DNA from: Pseudomonadota bacterium
GTDB taxonomy: Bacteria > SAR324 > XYD2-FULL-50-16 > JAHJRI01
DNA length: 16,604 nucleotides
Assembly: GCA_022360105.1 (NCBI GenBank)
Contig: JAKSDL010000622.1
Location: 1-16,604 of the forward strand
Direction of reading: 5' to 3'
Shown here: positions 7,879-14,963 of the stretch, piece by piece
Layout of the letters: every line of letters begins with the position of its first letter
Numbering within the stretch: position 1 is the stretch's first letter
Notes under the pieces: generated by a model
Told to the model about the DNA's origin: nothing
Databases searched by the model: none
Seen by the model: the letters and a program-made list of their open reading frames with translations, nothing else
Translations under genes and position numbers: made by a program

Positions 7879-9681
7879 CTAATAGTAGTAGTGACTGATG
7901 GCCTCGTGGGTCAGACTGCGAACTTTATCCTCATCACCTTCAAAAGCAGCTGTTTCCACCAGGTCAAGAAAGCTTGGACCATCATAGCCAAGTTCCGTAA
8001 AGATGCTTTTAATCTCACCTATTTTGTTAACAATCTTTTCTAGATGAACGACAGATGAAGAATTTAGCAGGTTATAATGGTTAAGCAATTCTTCTTTTTT
8101 TCCCGGAGGCAGATCCCTAAATTCCGGGTATAAAAAACGATCCTGCTGATCTGTGGAAACTTTATCAAGATAGGTTTCCATGATTTTCCTCAATTTGTGC
8201 AAATCAATCGGTTTCACAAAGTATTCATTGCATCCTGCATCAAAAGCCAGCCCTCTCTTGTCTGTGAATGTGGAGGCTGATATTACAACGATCGGTGTGT
8301 GCTGATGATGCTGGATTTCACGCAACCGTTTGATGATTTCAATCCCATCAATTCCGGGTAGATGAATGTCTGTAATAATTAAATTGAAATTTGATTTTCG
8401 GGCAGCCTGCAAACCTGATTCCCCATTGTCAGCAAAGATAGCCTCAAACGCATAATCCTCGAACCACGCTTGATAGACTTCGTTATTCATTTTGTCATCT
8501 TCAATGACGAGTATGCGATTATTTTCTGAAAAACCGGATGTTGGCCGATTTTCCTTGTGTTTGAGAGTTGAGTTCGCTTCTACTTCATATAAGGGAATTT
8601 CAAATGTGAAAACCGACCCTTCCCCGGGTTTGCTGCTAACGGAAATTTCTCCTTCAATCAATTGGGCCAGCCTGTTTACAATCGTTAAACCCAGTCCTGC
8701 CTCCTTTTCATTCGCATTTTTACCGGTTCTGGCCGGATCATACAGGTTAAAAATACCGTTCAGGAATTGGTTATCAATACCGATTCCCTCGTCATACACC
8801 TGAAATACAACCCGTTGACTGGCCGTGTATACCGAAAGCTTCACAGCATTTCCTTTGCTGGTAAATTTGATTGCATTGTCAACCAGGTTGGTCAGAATTT
8901 GGGAAAGAATTCTTCGATCAGCGCGAATGTATTTTGGTGTGGAAGCAGAAACTTCAAAGGTGAACCAAAGGGACTTTTCGGCGGCATTGTCCTTGAACAG
9001 CTCAAAAATGGACTGCATAAACTGTTCGACATGGAAAGCAGAAGGCTGAATGTCGGTAAGCCGCCCTTTCTCAATGGCAGTCAAATCCAAAATACTGTTG
9101 ACCAGAAGTTGAAGTTGCTGAGCGCTAAATTGTATGCCATTGATATATTGTTCAATTTCTCTCGGAATATCCAGCTTTTCTGCTCTTTCTTTGACCAATT
9201 GATAAAGTCCCAGAATCGAATTTAAATGCGACCGAATTCCATGACTGATATTCGCCATAAAAAAGGTTTTGGAATTGTTGGCTGATTCTGATTCGACAAG
9301 ACGTGTCTGGAGTAGATCGCTGGCGTTTTTATATCTGCTGATGTCATTTATTACCCACACCAGAAAACCTGATTCTCCATTTATTTCCACAGGGAACGTC
9401 GTGGAGAGTGCAACGGAAGCCTTGTTGACCTGGTTAAAAAAAGTCAATTCGTAAAACTCACTGGTATTTGATCTCAAAGATCTTAAATGGTCATCCGACG
9501 GGGTGCTGATCTCACAAAAGTCTTGCAGATGACGGTTCTTCAATTGGTGGTTGCTGTCAAAACCCAGGAGTTTCACAAAAGGGTCGTTGGCATGTTCAAT
9601 TCTATTCTGGTTATCCGTAATAATCATGCAAGAAGGTAAAATCTTACAAACTGATATCCAATCAATCGATTCCGGATTCAT
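7879..9681 (-). CDS. Hybrid sensor histidine kinase (PAS - HisKA - HATPase - REC)
   Basis: This 600-aa protein has no membrane segments, so it is probably a cytosolic sensor. A PAS domain spans about 8-118. A HisKA-like helical pair spans about 135-205 with candidate phospho-histidine H147. The HATPase_c domain spans about 245-365 (N-box NLVDNAIKF, G1 DEGIGI, G2 AGLGLTIV). The receiver spans about 389-505 with E394-D395-D396, phospho-acceptor D438 (IITDIHLPG) and K490. About 90 helical residues at the C-terminus match no HPt motif that I can see. The H-box is unusual: instead of SHE(I/L)RTPL it reads SHGIRSHL, so the conserved acidic residue next to the histidine is glycine (G148) and the proline is histidine (H152). 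It is the first gene of the che operon. Its ATG has no strong ribosome binding site. Its output partner is unknown; the two HPt domains of CheA or the neighbouring regulator's receivers are possible. Confidence 0.93.
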   Translation of the reverse strand: MNPESIDWISVCKILPSCMIITDNQNRIEHANDPFVKLLGFDSNHQLKNRHLQDFCEISTPSDDHLRSLRSNTSEFYELTFFNQVNKASVALSTTFPVEINGESGFLVWVINDISRYKNASDLLQTRLVESESANNSKTFFMANISHGIRSHLNSILGLYQLVKERAEKLDIPREIEQYINGIQFSAQQLQLLVNSILDLTAIEKGRLTDIQPSAFHVEQFMQSIFELFKDNAAEKSLWFTFEVSASTPKYIRADRRILSQILTNLVDNAIKFTSKGNAVKLSVYTASQRVVFQVYDEGIGIDNQFLNGIFNLYDPARTGKNANEKEAGLGLTIVNRLAQLIEGEISVSSKPGEGSVFTFEIPLYEVEANSTLKHKENRPTSGFSENNRILVIEDDKMNNEVYQAWFEDYAFEAIFADNGESGLQAARKSNFNLIITDIHLPGIDGIEIIKRLREIQHHQHTPIVVISASTFTDKRGLAFDAGCNEYFVKPIDLHKLRKIMETYLDKVSTDQQDRFLYPEFRDLPPGKKEELLNHYNLLNSSSVVHLEKIVNKIGEIKSIFTELGYDGPSFLDLVETAAFEGDEDKVRSLTHEAISHYYY

Positions 9682-9798
9682 AGGATTTTAATGTCGTCCG
9701 ATTACCAAGGAAAAGAAAAAGCTGCAGCGCTGTTGAGCTCCAGATACTGTTTCAGTTTCGTGATTAGAGTGTCTTAACAATAGAAAAAATATTGCTAT

Positions 9799-9829
9799 AT
9801 TATACAATGTTTTACGGAATATAAGTCAA
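9799..9829 (-). promoter_or_regulatory. Candidate sigma70 promoter for the hybrid kinase/che operon
   Basis: On the minus strand TTGACT (9824-9829) precedes a perfect TATAAT (9799-9804). The 19-bp spacer is longer than the optimal 17, so the promoter may be weak or need an activator. Transcription would begin about 110 nt before the ATG at 9681. It is the best match in the gap. Confidence 0.45.
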
Positions 9830-9984
9830 CCAAAAACTCAATTGCAGTTGAACGATGGAATGAATAGACGGATTGCTTAAGACTACCCAAAGATTTTTGA
9901 AATGGAACTAAGTTTTCAAAGCAGCATGGTTCATTTTTAATGTCATACTGCTTGGGGTGAATAGATTGTTGCCATATACAACCC

Positions 9985-10006
9985 AAAAAACCAGGTTAAA
10001 AACCGG
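9985..10006 (-). terminator. Candidate intrinsic terminator after the cyclic-nucleotide-domain gene
   Basis: Read on the minus strand, CCGGTT-TTT-AACC(T)GG forms a six-pair stem with one bulged base and is followed directly by six T residues. It lies about 147 bp beyond the stop codon at 10153 and upstream of the che promoter candidate, so its position fits a boundary between transcription units. Confidence 0.45.
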
Positions 10007-10152
10007 CTAGAATGAATATTTCTGGTTTTCAACGGGAAGAAGGTGCCTTCATGTCAAAAGGGATTGTTTCGCCGAAATAGTCGTCATTTTGAGAGAAGAG
10101 TAGAATGTGCGGAAAAATGTAATTGAATATTTCTGGAGGGAAGGAAGGAACG

Positions 10153-11304
10153 TTAGTCAAACATGGCGTCAATATCAGACTGGCTCATTTTTTTTGAATC
10201 CTTTTTTACCTCAGACAGCTGCGCACTTTTGAGTTTTTCCTCGACAGGTATAAACAGGTGTCTCATGATCAATTCCTGTTTTTCGGGAGCAACAGCACGT
10301 TCTTCAATACTGGCTTCATCGATTACTTTTTGTTTTTCATCTTCACAATCCGAAATTGCAAGTATCGCCGAAATGGAATTGTTGGCTGCGGCTGTATATT
10401 TGCTGGCGACTTCAAAAATTGAGAATGTAACATCAATTAATTCGGCATTGCTTAAACCAAAATCGTTTTTTAACCAGTTGTATGCATCCCAAATGGTTGC
10501 ATTGTAATTTTTGTCTATGGTTAAGGTTTCATTCCATTTTTGCTGGGAAAACTTTTCGAAACCAAGCGAGGACATATTTTTTTGCAAAAGCTCGAAATAG
10601 ACTATATCCACAAAGTCTTTAAAGCTGTAGACCGAGATGTTCTTTTTTCGCTTTTTGTCCGATAGATTCTCCTTGAATTCTGCGTCAGCTTGTTCAAGGC
10701 AGCTGTTATCAGAAAAGCTGTAAAGGCTTTGAAGTTGGATATTTAAGGCTGGGCGGCTTTTTTTGAGGGCATCGAAAGATCTCTCCCCGGTACGATGCAT
10801 GTTAATAATTCGACCAACGACCTCCATCAGAACAATGACAAGCAGTTCAAGAGATACAGCCATTTTCTCTTCGGAAAACCTATCTAGTTCCTTGTCGTTT
10901 TTTGCTATTTTTCTGTAATCATTAACTGTCCTGTTTAGCTCATCCAGGATCGTCATTTCCACCCCCAAGGCCAGTAATCCGTCCTTGCCCGCAACCAGAT
11001 TGGCTCCTCTGGGTTCACCTAAAATGCATCTTTCTCCTACGATTGGACCAGCTGTGGAACCAAGATTTTTACCGGAAATCATGACATCCAAATCACCTTT
11101 GATAATAAAATATACCCATTGATCAAACAGACCTTCTTCAATTAAAATTTCACCTTGTTTTAGATTCACAGGTTTGCTGTAACTGAAAACCATGTCGAGC
11201 AGCGTATCTGAGCAAGTCGCAAATTCGGGAATATGACGCAAAACGCTCTTGGCTTCCCTGTCATCCCCTAAAACGGCTTCACAATAATTTGTTACCGGGT
11301 TCAT
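10153..11304 (-). CDS. Cyclic-nucleotide-binding-domain protein with a FliM-like C-terminal tail
   Basis: This is a 383-aa soluble protein. Residues about 23-130 form a cNMP-binding beta-roll of the CAP/PKA type. The strand LKQGEILIEEG is at 48-58, and the phosphate-binding cassette at about 89-105 has G90-E91, R99 and A101 in the expected order. The middle (about 140-345) is helical and unrecognised, and no HTH DNA-binding domain is visible, so it is probably not a CRP-type transcription factor. The last residues, MSQSDIDAMFD at 373-383, resemble the SQxEIDALL peptide with which FliM binds phospho-CheY and the C-terminal CheY-binding tail of CheZ. The gene lies between the patatin gene (61-bp gap) and the che operon, all on one strand. 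No ribosome binding site stands out before the ATG at 11304. Ligand and partner are inferred, not shown. Confidence 0.88.
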   Translation of the reverse strand: MNPVTNYCEAVLGDDREAKSVLRHIPEFATCSDTLLDMVFSYSKPVNLKQGEILIEEGLFDQWVYFIIKGDLDVMISGKNLGSTAGPIVGERCILGEPRGANLVAGKDGLLALGVEMTILDELNRTVNDYRKIAKNDKELDRFSEEKMAVSLELLVIVLMEVVGRIINMHRTGERSFDALKKSRPALNIQLQSLYSFSDNSCLEQADAEFKENLSDKKRKKNISVYSFKDFVDIVYFELLQKNMSSLGFEKFSQQKWNETLTIDKNYNATIWDAYNWLKNDFGLSNAELIDVTFSIFEVASKYTAAANNSISAILAISDCEDEKQKVIDEASIEERAVAPEKQELIMRHLFIPVEEKLKSAQLSEVKKDSKKMSQSDIDAMFD

Positions 11305-11343
11305 AGTCGTTACAGATTCAGAATTGAATGATATCGATTACTT

Positions 11344-11367
11344 AAAAAAAACAGCATAGTCACTGTT
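11344..11367 (-). terminator. Weak intrinsic terminator candidate at the end of the patatin gene
   Basis: On the minus strand AACAG and CTGTT can pair as a five-base stem over an eight-base loop, followed by eight T residues. The hairpin begins in the stop codon of the patatin gene. With only two G-C pairs the stem is weak, so it may be partial or fortuitous. If real, it would separate the patatin and cyclic-nucleotide-domain genes. Confidence 0.3.
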
Positions 11368-12223
11368 AGACTTCTAATGAATTCAGAAGGTTTACTGCAT
11401 CTTTTTTACCAAGATCATAGGCGAACTGCAAACCTTCCGGATTTGTGTAATCCCACTTGCTTACCGTAATAGACTCTGAAGGTTGAAAGTAAAATCGATC
11501 GCTATGCTTGGGAATTTTATCCATTGGGTACTGTCTTGATAACAAAACCAGTTTAAGCCCCGGTTTGTCAGATAAGGCACTCACCGGCACATTGTCTATT
11601 AACCCACCGTCCAGCGCAGGTTTCCCGTTCCGTTTCATAACAGGCACGAATGGCGGAGTACAGGAGGATTGAAGTAATAAATCCGCCAGTTCCGAGACCG
11701 ACGAGCATTCCGACATGGAAACCATTAAGGATCTATATCCCAACTTCCTGGAAAAGGTTGGATGCATGGGATATCGCAATAATTTTTCCAGGGAATAGCT
11801 TGCAATTCCAATAACTGAACCTGATCTGGGACCTAACCAGCTTGGCGGCTGAGAAATCAGTACACGAACTTCCGGTGCAGTTTTCAACTTTTTTATGTCA
11901 TCTTCCTCAATCAAATCAAATATCGCCTTTTTGTAAATATCAAAATGGGGGAAAACCGGCTTTTTAGAAAACAAATTAGACCAATAGGCGTTTTTTCTAT
12001 TGTTGCCTGTCACAGTTTTGAAATAGTCAAGCCCCTTTTCCGCATTGCCTGTTAACAATAAACTGACCATAGTCGCACCGGCACTTGCAGCTGCTATTGC
12101 CGATGGTTTAAAGGCAGATGTTTGCGAAAGTACGGTCCAAACTCCGGCTTGCCACAAACATCGACTACCCCCACCTGAAAACACTACAGAATTGATATCA
12201 TCCAACTTAAAAACGACATTCAT
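11366..12223 (-). CDS. Patatin-like phospholipase family protein
   Basis: This 285-aa (from ATG 12223) lipid acyl hydrolase of the patatin family uses a Ser-Asp dyad. The oxyanion-hole glycine loop is SGGGSR at 16-21. The nucleophile elbow is A45-A-S47-A-G49, where the first glycine of GxSxG is alanine. The catalytic Asp is D205 in DGGLIDNVP. The length covers a minimal patatin domain. There is no signal peptide or C-terminal membrane segment, so it probably acts inside the cell. The first ATG at 12229 abuts AGAAGG with no spacing, while the ATG at 12223 has that box 6 bp upstream and is preferred. The upstream region is the large divergent gap shared with the acyl-CoA operon. The substrate (phospholipid or acyl ester) cannot be read from sequence. 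Confidence 0.92.
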   Translation of the reverse strand: MNVVFKLDDINSVVFSGGGSRCLWQAGVWTVLSQTSAFKPSAIAAASAGATMVSLLLTGNAEKGLDYFKTVTGNNRKNAYWSNLFSKKPVFPHFDIYKKAIFDLIEEDDIKKLKTAPEVRVLISQPPSWLGPRSGSVIGIASYSLEKLLRYPMHPTFSRKLGYRSLMVSMSECSSVSELADLLLQSSCTPPFVPVMKRNGKPALDGGLIDNVPVSALSDKPGLKLVLLSRQYPMDKIPKHSDRFYFQPSESITVSKWDYTNPEGLQFAYDLGKKDAVNLLNSLEV

Positions 12224-12951
12224 TTTCATCCTTCTGGTGATTAATTGTATAACAATTTGTTGAAGACAAGCTATTTAAACCTGAGAAATATTTAACTGCT
12301 GCCTTCAAAAGAATTCACATGCTAGAGTATAACCCACATGTTTTCAAGGAAATGGTTATATGCCGGAAATAGCACTAAAGCTTGCAGGTTGGTACCTATG
12401 GTAGGGATTTGAAGAAAGTTAACCGTTTGAAAAATTAGATTTAGTATCCGAATAATTGCAATATAGTTTATTGTAATATATTGAAATTTTTGTATATTCA
12501 CTTTATGCACTAATATTTTTTATGTTTTATAATTATTTAATTATAGTACACGCCAATAATCAAGCTCAACACAATTCCGTATCAATAGCTAACCGATATT
12601 TTGCTACTATCCACACAATCGCTTATTAACCTGCCGCCAGCTAAGTTGAACAACGAGTGCTTGATATACTTGTTTTTTCAGCCTTAGTTGCCTGGGGACA
12701 AAACAAGATCCTTAGCTCAATACAGTCAAGAAACACTCACTGTTTGATCGGTCAGATAAGCTTGTTTCTAAAAGTTTTCTTTTAATCTTGACAAATTTTA
12801 AATAGCAGAGGCAGGATAATCCATCAATTGATGGAATCTTATGATGGTTTTCAAAAACTAAATTGCAACTATCTGTTATTATAAAATAATACTCCAAAAC
12901 ATTGGAAAAATACTTCGATGGGAATTCGGCGTCGTACACAAAGGAGGAGAC
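12224..12951. other. A+T-rich divergent intergenic region
   Basis: This 728-bp gap lies between the divergent patatin and MaoC genes. No open frame in it has a ribosome binding site or coding look. It contains a hairpin TATAACC/GGTTATA at 12328-12334 and 12354-12360, which straddles a modest minus-strand promoter candidate for the patatin gene (TTGAAA 12342-12347, 17-bp spacer, TAGCAT 12319-12324). It also holds a perfect A+T palindrome TATAATTA-TT-TAATTATA at 12528-12545. Near the MaoC side are a TTGACA box (12788-12793) and a perfect 16-bp palindrome at 12820-12835, listed separately. Nothing suggests a mobile element. Confidence 0.55.
12788..12835 (+). promoter_or_regulatory. Candidate promoter/operator for the acyl-CoA operon (16-bp palindrome)
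   Basis: A perfect TTGACA (12788-12793) is followed by CAGGAT (12812-12817, 18-bp spacer) or by GATAAT (12815-12820, 21-bp spacer). Neither is an ideal -10 placement. Immediately downstream is the perfect palindrome TCCATCAATTGATGGA (12820-12835), where a transcription start would fall. A dimeric repressor such as a TetR-family fatty-acid regulator bound there would block initiation. The regulator's identity is inference, and no such gene is in the window. Confidence 0.4.
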
Positions 12952-13788
12952 ATGGCTATTAATACTGATATTGTAGGGAAGGAGATCAAGGGAGTGCCGT
13001 TTGAATACAATGAAGATACTGTAATTCTTTATGCTTTGGGTATTGGTGCCGGCAGCAAGGATCTGGACTTTGTCTATGAAAAGGAGCTAAAAGTCTATCC
13101 CACATTTGCAGTCATACCATTTTTTCCTTCTTTAATTCCTATCGCTGCGGAGGCGAATTTGAATATGTTTACGGTCTTGCATGGTGAACAGAGAATCATC
13201 ATGCATAAGCCGATCCCTGTTAAAGGAAAACTGGAAAGCAAAGCAGTGTGCAAGTCGATCTATGATAAAGGGGATAAAGGTGCGGTTATCAATATCGATA
13301 TTGAAAGCAGGGATGAGACTGGCGAGTTGCTTTTTGAAAACAAAGCTGTTGTCATGGACCGCAGCGGCGGTAACTTTGGTGGCGAAAGAGGCCCAAAGGC
13401 CGAAAAAATAACGCCTCCCGAAGGTAAGTCAGCAGATTTTAGAGTGGAGCAAATAACATCACCGGACCAGGCTGCTCTATACCGACTAAGCGGCGATAAA
13501 AATCCCCTGCATATTGATCCGGAGTTTGCTAAAATGGGAGGGTTTGACACACCTATTTTGCATGGACTGTGCAGTTTTGGATTTGCCGGTAGAGCCATTT
13601 TGGCAAGTATTTGTGGAAATGATCCAACCAAATTGAAGTCGTTTGGTGTCAGGTTTACCGGGGTTGTCTTTCCGGGCGAGACCCTGATTACCGAGGGCTG
13701 GAAAGTAAATGACAACAACTATATCATTCAAACACAGACTCAAGATGGCAGGGTTGTGCTGGGTAATGCTACTGCTGAAATCAATTAA
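12952..13788 (+). CDS. MaoC/hydratase-2-type enoyl-CoA hydratase
   Basis: This 278-aa double hot-dog protein resembles the hydratase-2 domain of peroxisomal multifunctional enzyme type 2. That domain adds water to trans-2-enoyl-CoA to give (3R)-hydroxyacyl-CoA. The N-terminal half (about 1-140) is the non-catalytic, substrate-cradling hot-dog. The C-terminal half carries the hydratase-2 motif at about 178-206, with D182 and H187 (GDKNPLHID) in the same five-residue spacing as the known catalytic Asp/His pair, followed by the PILHGLC segment. The length matches a standalone hydratase 2. The ATG follows a strong AAAGGAGG box. It leads an operon with two acyl-CoA dehydrogenases, so it probably hydrates the enoyl-CoA they make. 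The stereochemistry is inferred from the family and chain-length preference is unknown. Confidence 0.94.
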   Translation: MAINTDIVGKEIKGVPFEYNEDTVILYALGIGAGSKDLDFVYEKELKVYPTFAVIPFFPSLIPIAAEANLNMFTVLHGEQRIIMHKPIPVKGKLESKAVCKSIYDKGDKGAVINIDIESRDETGELLFENKAVVMDRSGGNFGGERGPKAEKITPPEGKSADFRVEQITSPDQAALYRLSGDKNPLHIDPEFAKMGGFDTPILHGLCSFGFAGRAILASICGNDPTKLKSFGVRFTGVVFPGETLITEGWKVNDNNYIIQTQTQDGRVVLGNATAEIN

Positions 13789-13803
13789 TGTTCAGGAGTG
13801 ATG

Positions 13804-14955
13804 ATGTTTCAGCTTACAAAACCTCAAAAAGAGATTCAAAAGGCTGCCAAGGATTTCGCAAAAGGTGAATTTGACAAAGAACTTGCCTACGAGTTGGAGA
13901 GAGACGGCAGCTTTCCTGAGAAAATCTGGAAGAAAGCGGCTGAATTGGGTTTCATAGGAATTCATTTTCCGGAAGAGTATTCGGGCGGTGGAATGGGTCA
14001 GCTGGAAAATGTCTTGATCATTGAGGAATTATGTCGCAACGATCCCAGCATTGGCAGTGCCATAGCCCAGGCATCAAATGGTTGCGAATTGCTGTGTCAA
14101 TTCGGTTCGGATAAGCAAAAGGGGAGCTATTTACCGAGGGTCTCAGAAGGTGAGTGGTTGTCTGCCAAGGCGTTTACTGAAAGCCGGTCAGGGGGAGATT
14201 ATACCAATATCCAAACGAGAGCGGTTTGCTCTTCAGGTCAATGGAAGCTTCATGGCAAAAAGACCTATGTCGTTCATGGCGGAAAGGCAGGGTTTTATCT
14301 TGTCTTATGCAATACCGGGGCTGAAGAAGAGCCCATGGAGAAACGCCTTACCATGTTTCTTATCGAAGCGAATAAGCCAGGTATTATTTCAAAGCCATAC
14401 GGTAAAAGACTTGGAAACAACCTGGTGGCATGCGCTGAAATCGGTTTTGATGCTGTTCAGGCTCATGAAGAGAGTATGTTGGGAAAAGAAGGACACGGTT
14501 ATAAACAGCTGATGACATACTTGGATATGGAAAGGCTAAATATCGCTGCACAAGCACTTGGTAACGCTTTGGCCAGTTATGATCGAATGCTTGAATATGT
14601 GAAAGGCAGGGAGCAATTTGGAAAGAAGATTGCGGAATTTCAAATCAATAAACACAAAATAGCGGAGATGGCGACTAAGATCGAGCTTTCCAGATTAATC
14701 CTCTACAAGGCAGCCTGGCTCGCAGATAACAAAAAAAATGATAGAGCACTGTGCTCGATGGCAAAAATGACAGCCTGTCGCACCGCAATGGAAATCGGAG
14801 CTCAAACTATTCAACTGTTTGGCGGTTACGGTTATATGACTGAATATGAAGTGGAACGATTTTATCGGGATGCAAAAACCCTGGAAATCAGAGAAGGAGC
14901 GCGTGACACTCAAAAGGACGTGATTGCAGAGGCAGCTATTGGCAGGATCAAATAG
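13804..14955 (+). CDS. Acyl-CoA dehydrogenase family protein (divergent flavin signature)
   Basis: This 383-aa FAD enzyme introduces a trans-2 double bond into an acyl-CoA. It has the complete three-part fold: N-terminal helices (about 1-118), a middle beta domain starting at AFTESRSGGD (123-132), and C-terminal helices with GREQFGK at 268-274 and the GGYGYMTEYEVERFYRD block at about 340-356. The first signature is unusual, with SRSGGD in place of PxAGSD. Both known catalytic-base positions hold glutamate: E243 (MERL, as in isovaleryl- and long-chain enzymes) and E364 (REGARDTQ, the MCAD/SCAD position). Of three tandem starts (GTG 13798, ATG 13801, ATG 13804) the last is chosen because the AGGAG box is 5 bp upstream of it. 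The gap from the MaoC gene is 15 bp. Substrate is unknown. Confidence 0.93.
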   Translation: MFQLTKPQKEIQKAAKDFAKGEFDKELAYELERDGSFPEKIWKKAAELGFIGIHFPEEYSGGGMGQLENVLIIEELCRNDPSIGSAIAQASNGCELLCQFGSDKQKGSYLPRVSEGEWLSAKAFTESRSGGDYTNIQTRAVCSSGQWKLHGKKTYVVHGGKAGFYLVLCNTGAEEEPMEKRLTMFLIEANKPGIISKPYGKRLGNNLVACAEIGFDAVQAHEESMLGKEGHGYKQLMTYLDMERLNIAAQALGNALASYDRMLEYVKGREQFGKKIAEFQINKHKIAEMATKIELSRLILYKAAWLADNKKNDRALCSMAKMTACRTAMEIGAQTIQLFGGYGYMTEYEVERFYRDAKTLEIREGARDTQKDVIAEAAIGRIK

Positions 14956-14963
14956 GAGCTGAC

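Larger units (their letters stand above)
9682..10152. other. 471-bp intergenic region with terminator and promoter candidates
   Basis: This gap between the cyclic-nucleotide-domain gene and the che operon (both on the minus strand) has no credible gene. Read leftward it first holds a GC-paired hairpin with a T-run (9985-10006), then a TTGACT/TATAAT pair (9799-9829), then about 118 bp of leader before the hybrid kinase ATG. That order fits the end of one transcription unit and the beginning of another. A longer inverted repeat, AAAACCAG (9987-9994) with CTGGTTTT (10022-10029), surrounds the terminator candidate. A 63-residue minus-strand open frame at 9795-9986 has no ribosome binding site and looks like chance. 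Confidence 0.6.

Noticed and set aside
9795..9986. 63-residue minus-strand open frame in the che upstream gap
   Set aside because: It has no ribosome binding site and an improbable composition, and it overlaps both the promoter candidate and the edge of the terminator candidate.
12322..12510. 62-residue minus-strand open frame in the A+T-rich gap
   Set aside because: Its Ile/Asn/Phe-rich composition is what random A+T-rich sequence gives, and no Shine-Dalgarno box precedes it.
12528..12545. Perfect A+T palindrome TATAATTA-TT-TAATTATA as an operator or origin element
   Set aside because: Such symmetry is common in very A+T-rich DNA, and there are no repeats of it or adjacent replication motifs.
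12712..12939. 75-residue minus-strand open frame upstream of the MaoC gene
   Set aside because: It is A+T-rich and Cys/Ser/Phe-heavy with no ribosome binding site, and it covers the palindrome and the expected promoter of the plus-strand operon.
13260..13743. Long minus-strand open frames opposite the MaoC gene
   Set aside because: They are antisense shadows of a gene whose plus-strand product has clear hydratase-2 catalytic motifs and a strong ribosome binding site.
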